A stretch of DNA of 64,000 bases from Bacteroides sp. (GTDB lineage: Bacteria > Bacteroidota > Bacteroidia > Bacteroidales > Muribaculaceae), in the NCBI GenBank assembly GCA_014801815.1, contig JAAVDM010000043.1, positions 55,036-119,035 on the forward strand, given 5' to 3'. The stretch's first letter is position 1. Each line of letters begins with the position of its first letter. A program made the position numbers and the translations under genes. This document shows, piece by piece, positions 25,983 through 34,724 of the stretch. The notes under the pieces are model-generated. The model had not been told where the DNA came from and did no database searches. It saw nothing but the letters and a program-made list of their open reading frames with translations.

Positions 25983-27686
25983 TTAAATAGTGAGTAGTAC
26001 TGCTATCATACCCCAGATTACGAGCATAATATTGCTGACGGCATACGTGACGGTGTAACCCATTGCCGGTAACGTGCTGCCGAGCGTGTCCTGCACGGCA
26101 CCCAAGGCAGCGGTACATGTGCGTGTTCCCGCACAGCAGCCCAGTGTGAGGGCGGGGTGGAACTTAAATACTTTATGACCAAGCCATAAACCGAATATGA
26201 GAGGTATTGTGGTACCGATGACTCCGGCCACTAACAGCATTGGCCCTACGGATCTCAGACCTGCTACGAACGAGGGTGCAGCGTTGATACCCACTACAGC
26301 GATGAAGACATTCAGACCGAGATTATTCATAAGCCAGAGAGCCGAGTCGGGAATCTTGCCGAAAGTCGGTCGGCGAGAACGCAGCCAACCGAATACCAGA
26401 CCGGCTATCAGCGAACCGCCGCTTGTGCCGAAACTAATAGGGATATTGTCAATGACAATGGGTATGGCACCGAACAGACCACCTATGAAGATAGCAAGCC
26501 CGAGAAACATAATGTCGGTGCGGCTTGTGGGTATGTCCATGTAACCTATATGGTCGGCGGCACGGCGCAGATTCTGTTTGCGTCCTACGAGTACGATGGT
26601 GTCGTTACGTTCTATTACGGTTTCACTTGTGAAAGGTACCGACTGGTCGGCACGTGTTATCTCTTCGATTACAACGCCGTGCATGTAACTCTGATTGTGC
26701 AGTTGATGTAAGGTGTGACCTGCGATCTTTTTTGAAGCTACCAACACCGGAATCCGTTCCACCGGATAATGGAGCAGTTCCTCGTCTGTCACCTCCGGGC
26801 CTGTAAATATAGGTTCGTCAATCAGAAATTTTCGACGTCCGCAGATTACTACGGTTTCACCCGGCATGATGACACTCTGAGGGTGTATCACACTGATTGA
26901 GCCGTCAAGTCTGCGCACACGGTCGAAGTAGACAATCTTGCCGAGACTGCGCAGATGTTTCTCAGCTTCGGCTACCGTGCGACCTCCTTTGTAGAAGTCA
27001 TTTTCGATACGGAAAGTACGGAACACCACCTGCCGCATGGCGTTGATGTTGACGGGGTCGTTAAGCCATGCCGATTCGTCCATCTGTGATTCCAACTGAG
27101 CTGTCTGTTCCCGAACTTTGTCAAGCCCTCCCATAAAACGAGGAGCGATATTGCCAAGAATTATGACTGTACCCAAAGTGCCGAATATATATGTTACGGC
27201 GTAGCATACGGGCATAATGTTGACCATAGCTTCTTTTTGTGCTTGATCACCCGGCTGATTCATAATTGCATCGCCGCCTACGCCTATCAGAGCGGAGCAT
27301 GTCTGCGAGCCGGAGAAGAGACCCACCGTTTCGCCGGCGTTGTAAGCGAATAATTTGGCTAACAGAATGGTTATTCCGAAACAGCTTGCACTCATAAGTA
27401 TTGCAAATAACACTTGTTTAAGTCCCATGCCTTTGAGTGAGCGGAAGAACTGCGGCCCGACACTATAGCCTATTGAGAACAGGAACATCATAAAGAATAC
27501 ACTCTTCAGCGGTCCTGTGATAGGAATATCAAGCTGACCGACTATAACGCCTGTGATCAGCACGGCTGTGACACTGCCTAAGGAGAAAGATTTGTATTTG
27601 AGACGTCCCAGCATAAAACCCACACCGACAGTAAAGAAAAGTACGATAGCGGGATATTCGCGGAGGATATTGATGAGTTTTTCCAT
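25983..27686 (-). CDS. AspT/YidE-type exchanger with two TrkA-C domains
   Basis: 567 aa. Integral membrane protein of the aspartate:alanine exchanger family, built of two membrane halves, each a repeat of the other, around a cytosolic insert. The first half includes LFSIGYSVGPQFFRSLKG and GLFSGSQTCSALIGVGGDAI. The insert (about 210-380) has two TrkA-C domains ending in GETVVICGRRKFL and NDTIVLVGRKQNL. The second half includes GLNVFIAVVGINAAPSFVAGL and LTLGCCAGTRTCTAALGAVQ. Substrate unknown. The stop is 106 nt from the next gene on the strand, with a promoter and hairpin between. Confidence 0.87.
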   Translation of the reverse strand: MEKLINILREYPAIVLFFTVGVGFMLGRLKYKSFSLGSVTAVLITGVIVGQLDIPITGPLKSVFFMMFLFSIGYSVGPQFFRSLKGMGLKQVLFAILMSASCFGITILLAKLFAYNAGETVGLFSGSQTCSALIGVGGDAIMNQPGDQAQKEAMVNIMPVCYAVTYIFGTLGTVIILGNIAPRFMGGLDKVREQTAQLESQMDESAWLNDPVNINAMRQVVFRTFRIENDFYKGGRTVAEAEKHLRSLGKIVYFDRVRRLDGSISVIHPQSVIMPGETVVICGRRKFLIDEPIFTGPEVTDEELLHYPVERIPVLVASKKIAGHTLHQLHNQSYMHGVVIEEITRADQSVPFTSETVIERNDTIVLVGRKQNLRRAADHIGYMDIPTSRTDIMFLGLAIFIGGLFGAIPIVIDNIPISFGTSGGSLIAGLVFGWLRSRRPTFGKIPDSALWLMNNLGLNVFIAVVGINAAPSFVAGLRSVGPMLLVAGVIGTTIPLIFGLWLGHKVFKFHPALTLGCCAGTRTCTAALGAVQDTLGSTLPAMGYTVTYAVSNIMLVIWGMIAVLLTI

Positions 27687-27740
27687 AGTTATCTGATTAG
27701 TGGGATTTTATACTGAGTATAGCTCCTGTGGCAATATATA

Positions 27741-27789
27741 GCCTTACTTATACGGGACTGTCACAAAGACAGTCCCGTATAAGTAAGGC
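27741..27789 (-). terminator. 22-bp perfect stem-loop ending pyk
   Basis: Arms 27741-27762 and 27768-27789 pair perfectly around ACAAA. Located 12 nt past the pyruvate kinase stop. Confidence 0.78.
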
Positions 27790-27801
27790 ATCAGATAGAC
27801 A

Positions 27802-29208
27802 TCAGATTTGGCAGAGTGCGGCAATCGTGTCTATTTCAAGAGAAGTGGCTCCCGAATGGGTGCCGGAGAGATAAGCTACACGCTCATTTTCGGTAAGCAG
27901 CCCGTCAGATACAAGCCGCTTCATGGCCATAACCGGGTGGTGACGGCTATCCTCATGTTCACCGGGCAGGCAATAGGGAAGTACGCCATAGCTTAAAGCC
28001 AGCCAACGCTGTACGGAAGTATTGTAACATACGGCTATTGTGGGGTTGGTACCTCTGAAAGATGCTATGAAGCGTGCAGTCTGTCCGTGATAGGCATCTG
28101 TGAGTATGGCACGTGTTCCAACCTCACGCTCTGAGAGCACAGCCTGACGTGAGAGGAAAGAAGCCACGTCCTTGTCAATTAACGGCGGCACTTCAAGTTT
28201 GAACGTCTGTGAGCGTTCCACCTCATGGGCCACACGTGACATTGTGCGTACTGCCTCAACAGGGTATTTGCCCGAAGCCGTCTCACCGGACAGCATCATG
28301 GCATCGGCACGCTGATAGACGGCACCGGCCACATCGCTTATCTCGGCACGAGTAGGCCGTGGATGTTCTATCATGGAGTGAAGCATCTGTGTGGCAACAA
28401 TGACCGGCTTATGAGCTACGATACATTTATGTATCATTTCGAGCTGTATGCCCGGTATGCGTTCTGCCGCTACTTCTATACCGAGGTCACCACGAGCTAT
28501 CATTATACCGTAAGAGGCTTCCAGAATTTCATCGAAATTATCTACGCCTTCCTGATTCTCTATTTTTGAGATTATCTTTATGTCACTGCCGAGGCTGTCA
28601 AGTATACGTTGCACGGCATGTACATCATCGGCTGAACGTACAAAAGAGTGAGCTACGAAATCGGCGCCTAATTCAACTGCATATTCTATATTGCGTCTGT
28701 CACGCTCGGTGACTGACTCTAATGGTATGGCCACACCCGGAACATTGACCGACTTGCGAGAACCGAGACGACCGTAGTTTTCAGCACGTACATGCACACG
28801 CTCACTCTCCACAGCCGTGACTGTGAAAGCCAGTTCACCATCGTCGATAAGCAGACGGTTGCCCGGTGACAGATAGCGTGCGATGTCGGCACAGTTCAGA
28901 AATATAACCTGTTCTGACGTAAGTCCGTCAGGGTTACCGACGACTTCAACCGGTTGGCCGGCATGAAATTCGAGAGGTTCACCCGTTACGGTACGAGTGG
29001 TACGTATCTCCGGGCCTTTTGTATCTATCATTATGGCAAGGTCAGAACTTGCCTCACGCACATTGGTAATGATTTTTTTGAAACCGTCATATTCAAGATG
29101 AGCGGTGTTCATACGTACTACGTTCATGCCGGCTTCGGTAAGCTCGCGCAAAAACGGCACATCACAGCGTTTGTCGGATATAGTGGCGACTATTTTAGTT
29201 AATTTCAT
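27802..29208 (-). CDS. pyk: Pyruvate kinase
   Basis: 468 aa from M at 29208. Converts phosphoenolpyruvate and ADP to pyruvate and ATP in the last step of glycolysis. The barrel domain holds MNTAHL, IDTKGPEIRTT, the catalytic lysine in IISKIENQEGV and the metal/substrate motif IMIARGDLGIEV; the short B domain lies about residues 75-165; the C-terminal domain carries the regulatory site region. The frame is open to 29301, but the 31 extra residues do not look like this family, whose members begin close to KLTKIVATI. The AspT-type gene follows after the terminator. Confidence 0.93.
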   Translation of the reverse strand: MKLTKIVATISDKRCDVPFLRELTEAGMNVVRMNTAHLEYDGFKKIITNVREASSDLAIMIDTKGPEIRTTRTVTGEPLEFHAGQPVEVVGNPDGLTSEQVIFLNCADIARYLSPGNRLLIDDGELAFTVTAVESERVHVRAENYGRLGSRKSVNVPGVAIPLESVTERDRRNIEYAVELGADFVAHSFVRSADDVHAVQRILDSLGSDIKIISKIENQEGVDNFDEILEASYGIMIARGDLGIEVAAERIPGIQLEMIHKCIVAHKPVIVATQMLHSMIEHPRPTRAEISDVAGAVYQRADAMMLSGETASGKYPVEAVRTMSRVAHEVERSQTFKLEVPPLIDKDVASFLSRQAVLSEREVGTRAILTDAYHGQTARFIASFRGTNPTIAVCYNTSVQRWLALSYGVLPYCLPGEHEDSRHHPVMAMKRLVSDGLLTENERVAYLSGTHSGATSLEIDTIAALCQI

Positions 29209-29412
29209 AAGCATAAGGGTTTTCTTCAGCAATAAAATGGGTGGGAGGTTCCTCTCCTGCTGCATACATACGAATGTATACCCGTATAATAATAACCGCA
29301 CTATATACGCCGTAGTTTTATAATGACTGTAAATGTTTGCGGAAACACTCTTGTTTCAGATATGGTATTATTAATTTCTGTCTGATGAGAGGGGAGTGAT
29401 AAAATAAATTCG

Positions 29413-29420
29413 TAATTTTG
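29413..29420 (+). promoter_or_regulatory. Promoter -7 box of gluQ
   Basis: TAATTTTG, ending 9 nt before the ATG at 29430. If used, the mRNA leader is at most a few bases, and the ATG at 29418 would be upstream of the transcript start. Confidence 0.45.
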
Positions 29421-29429
29421 ACAACTGTA

Positions 29430-30407
29430 ATGGGTAATAGTGATATAAACAGTGAGATAACACAGCCGGTAGGAAGATTTGCGCCTTCGCCTACAGGCCG
29501 TATGCACTTAGGCAATATAATGACAGCTGTCTTATCATGGTTGTCGGTAAAGAGTCGCGGAGGCCGCTGGATATTGCGTATAGAAGACCTTGACCCTCAG
29601 CGTTCGAAGATAGAGTACATGCAGCGTATAGAAGACGACCTTCTGTGGCTCGGACTTGACTGGGACGAGGGTGGTCTTGATGAGCGCGGTCTTAACGGCC
29701 CTTATATTCAGAGTCGCCGTTACGGATACTATGCTGAGGCTCTACGGCATCTTCAGGCTACCGGACAGACTTATGCCTGCACCTGTACACGTGCTGACAT
29801 ACTGGCTACACAAGCACCGCATCAGAGTGACGGACGACGTGTATATGGCGGCCGCTGTCTGCCTGTACATCTTGGCGGTGCCCTGAGTGAGTCTGAGGCG
29901 GAAGCCCGCAGGAGTGTGCCACATGCCGTGCGCCTTCATGTACCGCAGGGAGATATTACATTTACTGACCGACTTTATGGCCTGCAACGCACTGACTTGT
30001 CACGTGAGTGTGGGGATTTCATATTATGTCGTGCTGACGGTGCATGGTCATATCAGCTTGCTGTGGTGGTAGATGATGCCATGATGGGTGTCACTGAAGT
30101 GGTGCGCGGTAATGATTTGCTTCTGTCGGCTGCACAGCAGATTTATCTGTATAGACTTTTAGGGTATCGGGTGCCGGAGTTTGCTCACGTGCCGTTAGTG
30201 TGCAATAAAGATAGCCGCAGACTGTCGAAGCGTGACGCTTCATTGTCGATGGAGAGTCTACGCCGTGACTATACGCCGGAACGTCTGTTGGGTCTTGTTG
30301 CTTCACTTGCCGGTTTGTGTGACGACGCTTCGCCTGTGACATTGACACAACTTACCGAAACCTTCAATTGGCAGATGATAACACCTGCAGCGGTAATTAT
30401 TATTTGA
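29430..30407 (+). CDS. gluQ: Glutamyl-Q tRNA(Asp) synthetase
   Basis: 325 aa. A short paralog of glutamyl-tRNA synthetase that lacks the anticodon-binding domain and attaches glutamate to queuosine at the wobble position of tRNA(Asp). Class I motifs: FAPSPTGRMHLGN (HIGH-like HLGN) and RRLSKRDA (KMSKS-like). A zinc site is suggested by CTCTRADI and the Cys in GGRCLPVH. The length of about 300 aa fits GluQ rather than the roughly 500 aa of GltX. Start chosen at 29430 over 29418 because the -7 box overlaps the earlier ATG. Followed by the 178-bp repeat element. Confidence 0.88.
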   Translation: MGNSDINSEITQPVGRFAPSPTGRMHLGNIMTAVLSWLSVKSRGGRWILRIEDLDPQRSKIEYMQRIEDDLLWLGLDWDEGGLDERGLNGPYIQSRRYGYYAEALRHLQATGQTYACTCTRADILATQAPHQSDGRRVYGGRCLPVHLGGALSESEAEARRSVPHAVRLHVPQGDITFTDRLYGLQRTDLSRECGDFILCRADGAWSYQLAVVVDDAMMGVTEVVRGNDLLLSAAQQIYLYRLLGYRVPEFAHVPLVCNKDSRRLSKRDASLSMESLRRDYTPERLLGLVASLAGLCDDASPVTLTQLTETFNWQMITPAAVIII

Positions 30408-30411
30408 TGAT

Positions 30412-30589
30412 AAGTAGCTATTAAAAATTAAACGATACATGTTTTGAGGTACAGTCTTTGAATCCTGAACAATAAAACGCAGTTATTTTTGGCTGCTTCG
30501 GGCTTGTCTCTCAGTCGGATACTGAAGTATTCTCCTTCGCTCCGCGTCCGAATCGCCTCAAAAATAACTGTAATTTTTAAGAGCTACTT
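30412..30589. repeat. 178-bp terminal-inverted-repeat element, copy B
   Basis: Begins AAGTAGCTATTAAAAATTA (30412-30430) and ends with its inverse TAATTTTTAAGAGCTACTT (30571-30589), 18 of 19 positions matching. An inner inverted pair CAGTTATTTTTG / CAAAAATAACTG extends the fold. Shares interior sequence with copy A at 3376-3555 in opposite orientation. Starts 4 nt after the gluQ stop. No ORF. Confidence 0.78.
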
Positions 30590-30711
30590 CTTCCGGAATT
30601 AAATAAACAAGTTAGCCAAATCGTTGTTATAATGGAAAAAGCCGCTGATGCCGCCGGGCAGTGCCGGAGGGAAGCGACAATTTATTATCCACACTAATCA
30701 ATATCCATATT

Positions 30712-31515
30712 ATGAAAACACGTAAAATAGTACGCAACTCACTGCTCGGAATCGTTTGTCTCAGTACTCTCGTAGCCGGTACCGGCTGTTCGTCAATCAA
30801 GAATACATGGAATGGTATGAGCCAGACCGGCCAGGGCGCAACTGCCGGTGGTGCTGCTGGTGCGGCTGTGGGTGCCGGTGTCGGTGCTCTTATTGGTGGC
30901 GGTAAGGGTACATGGATTGGAGCTCTTGTAGGTGCTGCTCTTGGTGCAGGTACAGGCTCTCTTATCGGCAACCAGATGCAAAAACAGAAGAAAGACCTCG
31001 AAAAACAGTTAGCTCAGTTACAGGCTCAGCAACAGGCTAACACCGACGCTATAAACGCTAATGCAAATGCTATAAAGGCTAACGCTGACGCTATAAAAGT
31101 TCTGTCAGTGAAAGACAGCAACGATCTCGATGCTATTAAGATTGTCTTGGGTGACGCTGTACTGTTCCCGACCGGTTCGTACAATCTTTCGACCGATGCC
31201 GAGGCTGTGCTGAGCCGCGTGGCTTATAATCTTGACCAGTTCCCTGATACTGACGTTACAGTAGTCGGTTATACTGACAATACCGGTACAGAATCTGTCA
31301 ATCAGAAACTGTCGCTTGAACGTGCACAGAGTGTGGAGAATTATCTTGAGGCCAAAGGTGTGGCTGCTGATCGTCTGAAAGCTGTCGGCGATGGCTGGAA
31401 CAATCCTATAGCTTCCAATTCAACCGCTGCCGGACGCGCCCAGAACCGCCGTGTCGAGATTTTCATCACTGCTAACAAGCAGATGATTGCTCAGGCTGAA
31501 TCACAGGCTAAGTAA
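30712..31515 (+). CDS. OmpA-family lipoprotein with glycine zipper
   Basis: 268 aa from M at 30712. Lipoprotein signal ending LSTLVAGTGC. A glycine-zipper segment (about residues 42-85, with GGAAGAAVGAGVGALIGGG) likely inserts in or packs against the outer membrane. A heptad coiled region rich in Ala/Asn/Gln/Lys follows (about 88-135), then a C-terminal OmpA peptidoglycan-binding domain with VVGYTDNTGTESVNQKLSLE and GRAQNRRVEIFI. Typical of YiaD/YfiB-type envelope anchors. Start chosen as the beginning of the signal peptide. DUF6155 gene follows 4 nt later. Confidence 0.88.
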   Translation: MKTRKIVRNSLLGIVCLSTLVAGTGCSSIKNTWNGMSQTGQGATAGGAAGAAVGAGVGALIGGGKGTWIGALVGAALGAGTGSLIGNQMQKQKKDLEKQLAQLQAQQQANTDAINANANAIKANADAIKVLSVKDSNDLDAIKIVLGDAVLFPTGSYNLSTDAEAVLSRVAYNLDQFPDTDVTVVGYTDNTGTESVNQKLSLERAQSVENYLEAKGVAADRLKAVGDGWNNPIASNSTAAGRAQNRRVEIFITANKQMIAQAESQAK

Positions 31516-31519
31516 TCTC

Positions 31520-32044
31520 ATGTCTAAAGCACGGCTGAAAAAGACCCTTAGCAGCCTTAGTAAGGAGCAAATTATAGAGATAGTAACCGAGATGTATGAT
31601 GCCCGAAAGGAGGCTAAAGAATATCTCGAATACTGGCTCGAACCTGACAGTGACAAAGAACTGGAACGGCGTGAGGTAATGATAAAGCGTTTGTTCTTCA
31701 CGACTTCCGACCGTCCGCGCAAGCTGCCTTCGGTCACCGATATAAAAAAGGTGGTCAAGGATTTCACTACAATATGTTTTGATTCCGAGAAGACAGCACT
31801 TCTGTTACTGTATGTCTGCGACAGTTATGCCGCATGGATGAAAGTAAAACGTTTCGGTCAGACAGCCTCCACAGTCGCTTTGCGGTCTGTGGAGACTGCT
31901 GCCGCTTATATAGAGAGTACCGGGCAGCAGGAGCGTTTCGGCCTGCGGCTTGAAAATGTACGCAATCTTATCGACCAATTGATTCGACAGGAGCAGGAGG
32001 TACCTTCCCGGCGTCGTCGTCTTTTCGGTCGCTGGGGCTGGTGA
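31520..32044 (+). CDS. DUF6155-family protein
   Basis: 174 aa from M at 31520. Cytosolic, helical and highly charged. The N-terminus (MSKARLKKTLSSLSKEQ, then DARKEAKEYLEYWLEPD) matches my recollection of the DUF6155 family of Bacteroidetes. Function unknown. It begins 4 nt after the OmpA-lipoprotein stop and ends 12 nt before the ECF sigma gene, so all three could share one transcript. The short C-terminal tail is Arg-rich (RRRRLFGRWGW). Confidence 0.65.
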   Translation: MSKARLKKTLSSLSKEQIIEIVTEMYDARKEAKEYLEYWLEPDSDKELERREVMIKRLFFTTSDRPRKLPSVTDIKKVVKDFTTICFDSEKTALLLLYVCDSYAAWMKVKRFGQTASTVALRSVETAAAYIESTGQQERFGLRLENVRNLIDQLIRQEQEVPSRRRRLFGRWGW

Positions 32045-32056
32045 GAGAAATAGATT

Positions 32057-32563
32057 ATGACACGCGGCGAATTGACTGACTGTTACAGGCGTTTTTATCG
32101 CCCTTTGGGTATGTATGCCCTGAAACTTCTCGGCGATGTCGATGAAGCTGAAGATATTGTGCAGGAGATATTCGGCACATTGGTTGACCGTAGCGATGAT
32201 ATTTCGTCCGCTACGGTCAAGCCATATCTGTACCGGGCCGTTCATAACAGGGTCTTGAATCGTCTGCGTGACAATATGGGAGAGAGATTAGCGGAATATC
32301 CGGATGAAGTGACTGAAGAGGATATCGACACCTCGGAACGTGACGCACGGTTATGGGAAGAGATAGGGCAGTTGCCTCAGCGCTGCCGTGAGGTGTTTCT
32401 GATGGCAAAGCGCGATGGTATGAGCTATGCCGAAATAGCTGAGGAGTTAGGTATATCTGTTAAGACTGTCGAGAATCAGATGACGAAAGCCTTGTCACGT
32501 CTCCGTGAGGCTCTTAGTGCTCGAAAAGGACGTAAAGTATTTTTCCTGCCCTTTCTGGTGTGA
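32057..32563 (+). CDS. ECF sigma factor (RNA polymerase sigma-70 family)
   Basis: 168 aa. Region 2 (DCYRRFYRPLGMYALKLLGD, then EAEDIVQEIF) binds core polymerase and the -10 element; region 4 (QLPQRCREVFLMAKRDGMSY, then IAEELGISVKTVENQM) binds the -35. It is of the type paired with FecR/DUF4974 anti-sigma factors and TonB receptors in Bacteroidetes. Here its expected partner (34725) is displaced by about 2.1 kb through insertion of a DNA methyltransferase/nuclease cassette. The gene itself is intact. Confidence 0.88.
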   Translation: MTRGELTDCYRRFYRPLGMYALKLLGDVDEAEDIVQEIFGTLVDRSDDISSATVKPYLYRAVHNRVLNRLRDNMGERLAEYPDEVTEEDIDTSERDARLWEEIGQLPQRCREVFLMAKRDGMSYAEIAEELGISVKTVENQMTKALSRLREALSARKGRKVFFLPFLV

Positions 32564-32646
32564 TTACCAACTGAAATCCATAGCTGACAGTTATGCTCTC
32601 CGCTTAACCATCGTGTGATTTCGTCAGGTAGTCTACCAATTCTTTC

Positions 32647-32658
32647 TAAGAGCTACTT
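32647..32658 (+). repeat. Solo end of the terminal-inverted-repeat element
   Basis: TAAGAGCTACTT, followed by AATAATTTG as at the outer side of copy A in inverse. No matching second end nearby. Lies in the 307-nt gap between the ECF sigma gene and the methyltransferase, at the left edge of the AT-rich cassette. Confidence 0.5.
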
Positions 32659-32858
32659 AATAATTTGATTTTTGTTTAAAACCTCATGCAAGGGTGATTG
32701 GCAACCTGAATGTCAAACAAAAACACATCTTCCACGGGCACAAACAAAAACATATTCTACTGTTAGTTAAAACAAATTCTGAATGTAAATTATGCTCGCT
32801 ACTCACTGATACTCTTATGATTACAGTCTGTGTACAAGAAGAATATGGAGATTTTTAT

Positions 32859-32866
32859 TAACTTTG
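32859..32866 (+). promoter_or_regulatory. Promoter -7 box of the methyltransferase
   Basis: TAACTTTG ends exactly 4 nt before the ATG at 32871, predicting a leaderless transcript, as also seen at the toxin gene at 1376. No clear TTG at -33. Confidence 0.5.
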
Positions 32867-32870
32867 TAAA

Positions 32871-33776
32871 ATGAAACAGACAGTACCCCATATCGTGCAA
32901 TATCAAGGCTCTAAACGAAAGCTTGCGGATCAGATTCTAAGGCACATGCCGAGGAAATTTGAGAGATTGATAGAGCCATTTTCCGGAATGGCTGCTATTT
33001 CAATCGCCGTCGCTTATCGTAATATGGCGGAGCAGTTTATTATAAATGATATAAATCCGGATATTGTTTCTATTTTACAATCCGCTATAGAAACTCCGGA
33101 GGAATTGATTTCGTCATATTCAAGTTTATGGAATGAGCAATTTTCCTACGACGGTGGGTCGGAAGCTCATTTTTATAAAGTTCGCAATGACTTTAATCAG
33201 GGAGACAAAAAGGCTTGTGCAATGCTTTATCTTCTTGCTCGTTGTGTAAAGGGTTCTGTAAGATATAATTCAGCCGGAGAATTTAATCAATCTCCGGATA
33301 AAAGACGTAACGGCACGTCTCCTGAATCTCTTTCATTTAATGTGAGGTCAATATCAAATATTTTAAAAGGTAAGACAATCTTCTATTCTAAAGATTTCAG
33401 AGAAATACTTGATATGGCACAAAAGGGGGATATTGTATATATGGATCCTCCTTATCAAGGCGTATCTAATGTAAGAGATCACCGCTATATAGCAGGTTTG
33501 TCGTTTGATGAATTTGTTGTTGCCTTAGAGAATCTAAATAAACGCAATATAGATTATATTATCAGCTATGACGGCAGTTTAGGCTCAAAAAAGTATGGTC
33601 AGGATTTACCTGAATTTTTAGGATTGACTCGATATAATTTAAACGCAGGTTTATCGACACAAGCTTTGTATCTTGGAAAAAAGTTAGACACTTTTGAAGC
33701 ATTATATGTTAGCAGTGGTCTGCTGTCTTATTTTGAAAATAAATCTGTATGCTTACAAGGGCAGTTAGAGTTTTAA
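32871..33776 (+). CDS. D12-class DNA adenine-N6 methyltransferase
   Basis: 301 aa. Methylates adenine in a specific DNA sequence using S-adenosylmethionine. Motif X (QYQGSKRKLAD, about residues 10-20), motif I (EPFSGMAA, 35-42), an acidic NDIN loop (about 59-62) and catalytic motif IV Asp192-Pro-Pro-Tyr195 are in the order of the D12/Dam class. Start is fixed by motif X close to the N-terminus. It is followed 4 nt later by an HNH nuclease, so the two likely form a restriction-modification pair in which this enzyme protects host DNA. Markedly more AT-rich than its neighbours, a sign of transfer. Recognition sequence unknown. Confidence 0.88.
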   Translation: MKQTVPHIVQYQGSKRKLADQILRHMPRKFERLIEPFSGMAAISIAVAYRNMAEQFIINDINPDIVSILQSAIETPEELISSYSSLWNEQFSYDGGSEAHFYKVRNDFNQGDKKACAMLYLLARCVKGSVRYNSAGEFNQSPDKRRNGTSPESLSFNVRSISNILKGKTIFYSKDFREILDMAQKGDIVYMDPPYQGVSNVRDHRYIAGLSFDEFVVALENLNKRNIDYIISYDGSLGSKKYGQDLPEFLGLTRYNLNAGLSTQALYLGKKLDTFEALYVSSGLLSYFENKSVCLQGQLEF

Positions 33777-33780
33777 TAAC

Positions 33781-34494
33781 ATGGATATTACACCGGAATT
33801 TAGAGAGAAGTTGTTGTCTGTGATTGCAAAGCGTCCGGCAACAATTATACAACATATTCTTAAACATGGAAGTATTACATCTGAGGAAATTAAGTCCTTA
33901 TATGGCTACAATCATCCGCTAAGGGCCGTCCGCGATGTAAGGGAATTTGGAATACCAATTGAAACTTTTCGGATTAAAGATTCAGAAGGACGAAATATCG
34001 CAGCCTACCGCTTTGGAGATCTTACAAAGGAAAGTAGTGCCGTAAGTAAAAAAGCCGGTAGAACAGCTCTGTCTAAAGCATTAAAAAAAGCTCTAATTGA
34101 TGAATTCGGCTCAAAATGCTTTGTATACCAAGAAGAGTTAGACCAAACTCTATTGCAGGTAGATCATCGAATTCCGTATGAAATTGGAGGGGAACAAGGT
34201 TCAGATACGAGATTTTACATGCTCCTTTGTCCTTCTGCAAATCGTGCAAAATCATGGTCTTGTGAACCTTGTCCAAATTGGGATATTAAAGATCCCTCTT
34301 TCTGCGAAGACTGTTTTTGGGCACATCCGGAGAGATATACTCATATTGCAGGTAATGCAGAAAGAAGAATAGTTTTAACCTTTACAGGAGATGAAGTTAA
34401 AGATTATGATGCTCTTATTGAGAGGTTAGGCTTAAATGATGCTGAATCATTTATAAAAAAATTTATAAAAGACAGTTTGGATAAAGATTTGTGA
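33781..34494 (+). CDS. HNH endonuclease, probable restriction partner
   Basis: 237 aa. The N-terminus (about 15-80, with GSITSEEIKSLYGYNHPLRA) looks like a winged helix that may read DNA sequence. The HNH core has Asp128-His129 (QVDHRIPYEIGGE) and Asn154 (SANRAKSW), flanked by a zinc site of two CxxC pairs (Cys161/164 and Cys175/178). Gap to the methyltransferase is 4 nt. Together they fit a compact type II restriction-modification system. As AT-rich as the methyltransferase and unlike the flanking operon. It could instead be a solitary nuclease of another defence type, but the pairing makes restriction most likely. Confidence 0.8.
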   Translation: MDITPEFREKLLSVIAKRPATIIQHILKHGSITSEEIKSLYGYNHPLRAVRDVREFGIPIETFRIKDSEGRNIAAYRFGDLTKESSAVSKKAGRTALSKALKKALIDEFGSKCFVYQEELDQTLLQVDHRIPYEIGGEQGSDTRFYMLLCPSANRAKSWSCEPCPNWDIKDPSFCEDCFWAHPERYTHIAGNAERRIVLTFTGDEVKDYDALIERLGLNDAESFIKKFIKDSLDKDL

Positions 34495-34724
34495 CTTCAT
34501 TATAAGGTAATGATTGGGATACGAAAATTCTATGTCTTAAAAATTTGCATGTTACAAAGGGGAAAGTACAAATAACGTGTGGAACGATTTTTATTTTTTT
34601 TGTGAATTTCAGTGAGTTGTTTTAGGTATAGTTAGAGAAAAGCGGGGAAAAAGAAATTTTTTTGCTGAAGGGATAGGGGTTTTTACAAGAAGCCGTGTAT
34701 AAGGGATAGAAACTATAGAAATAG

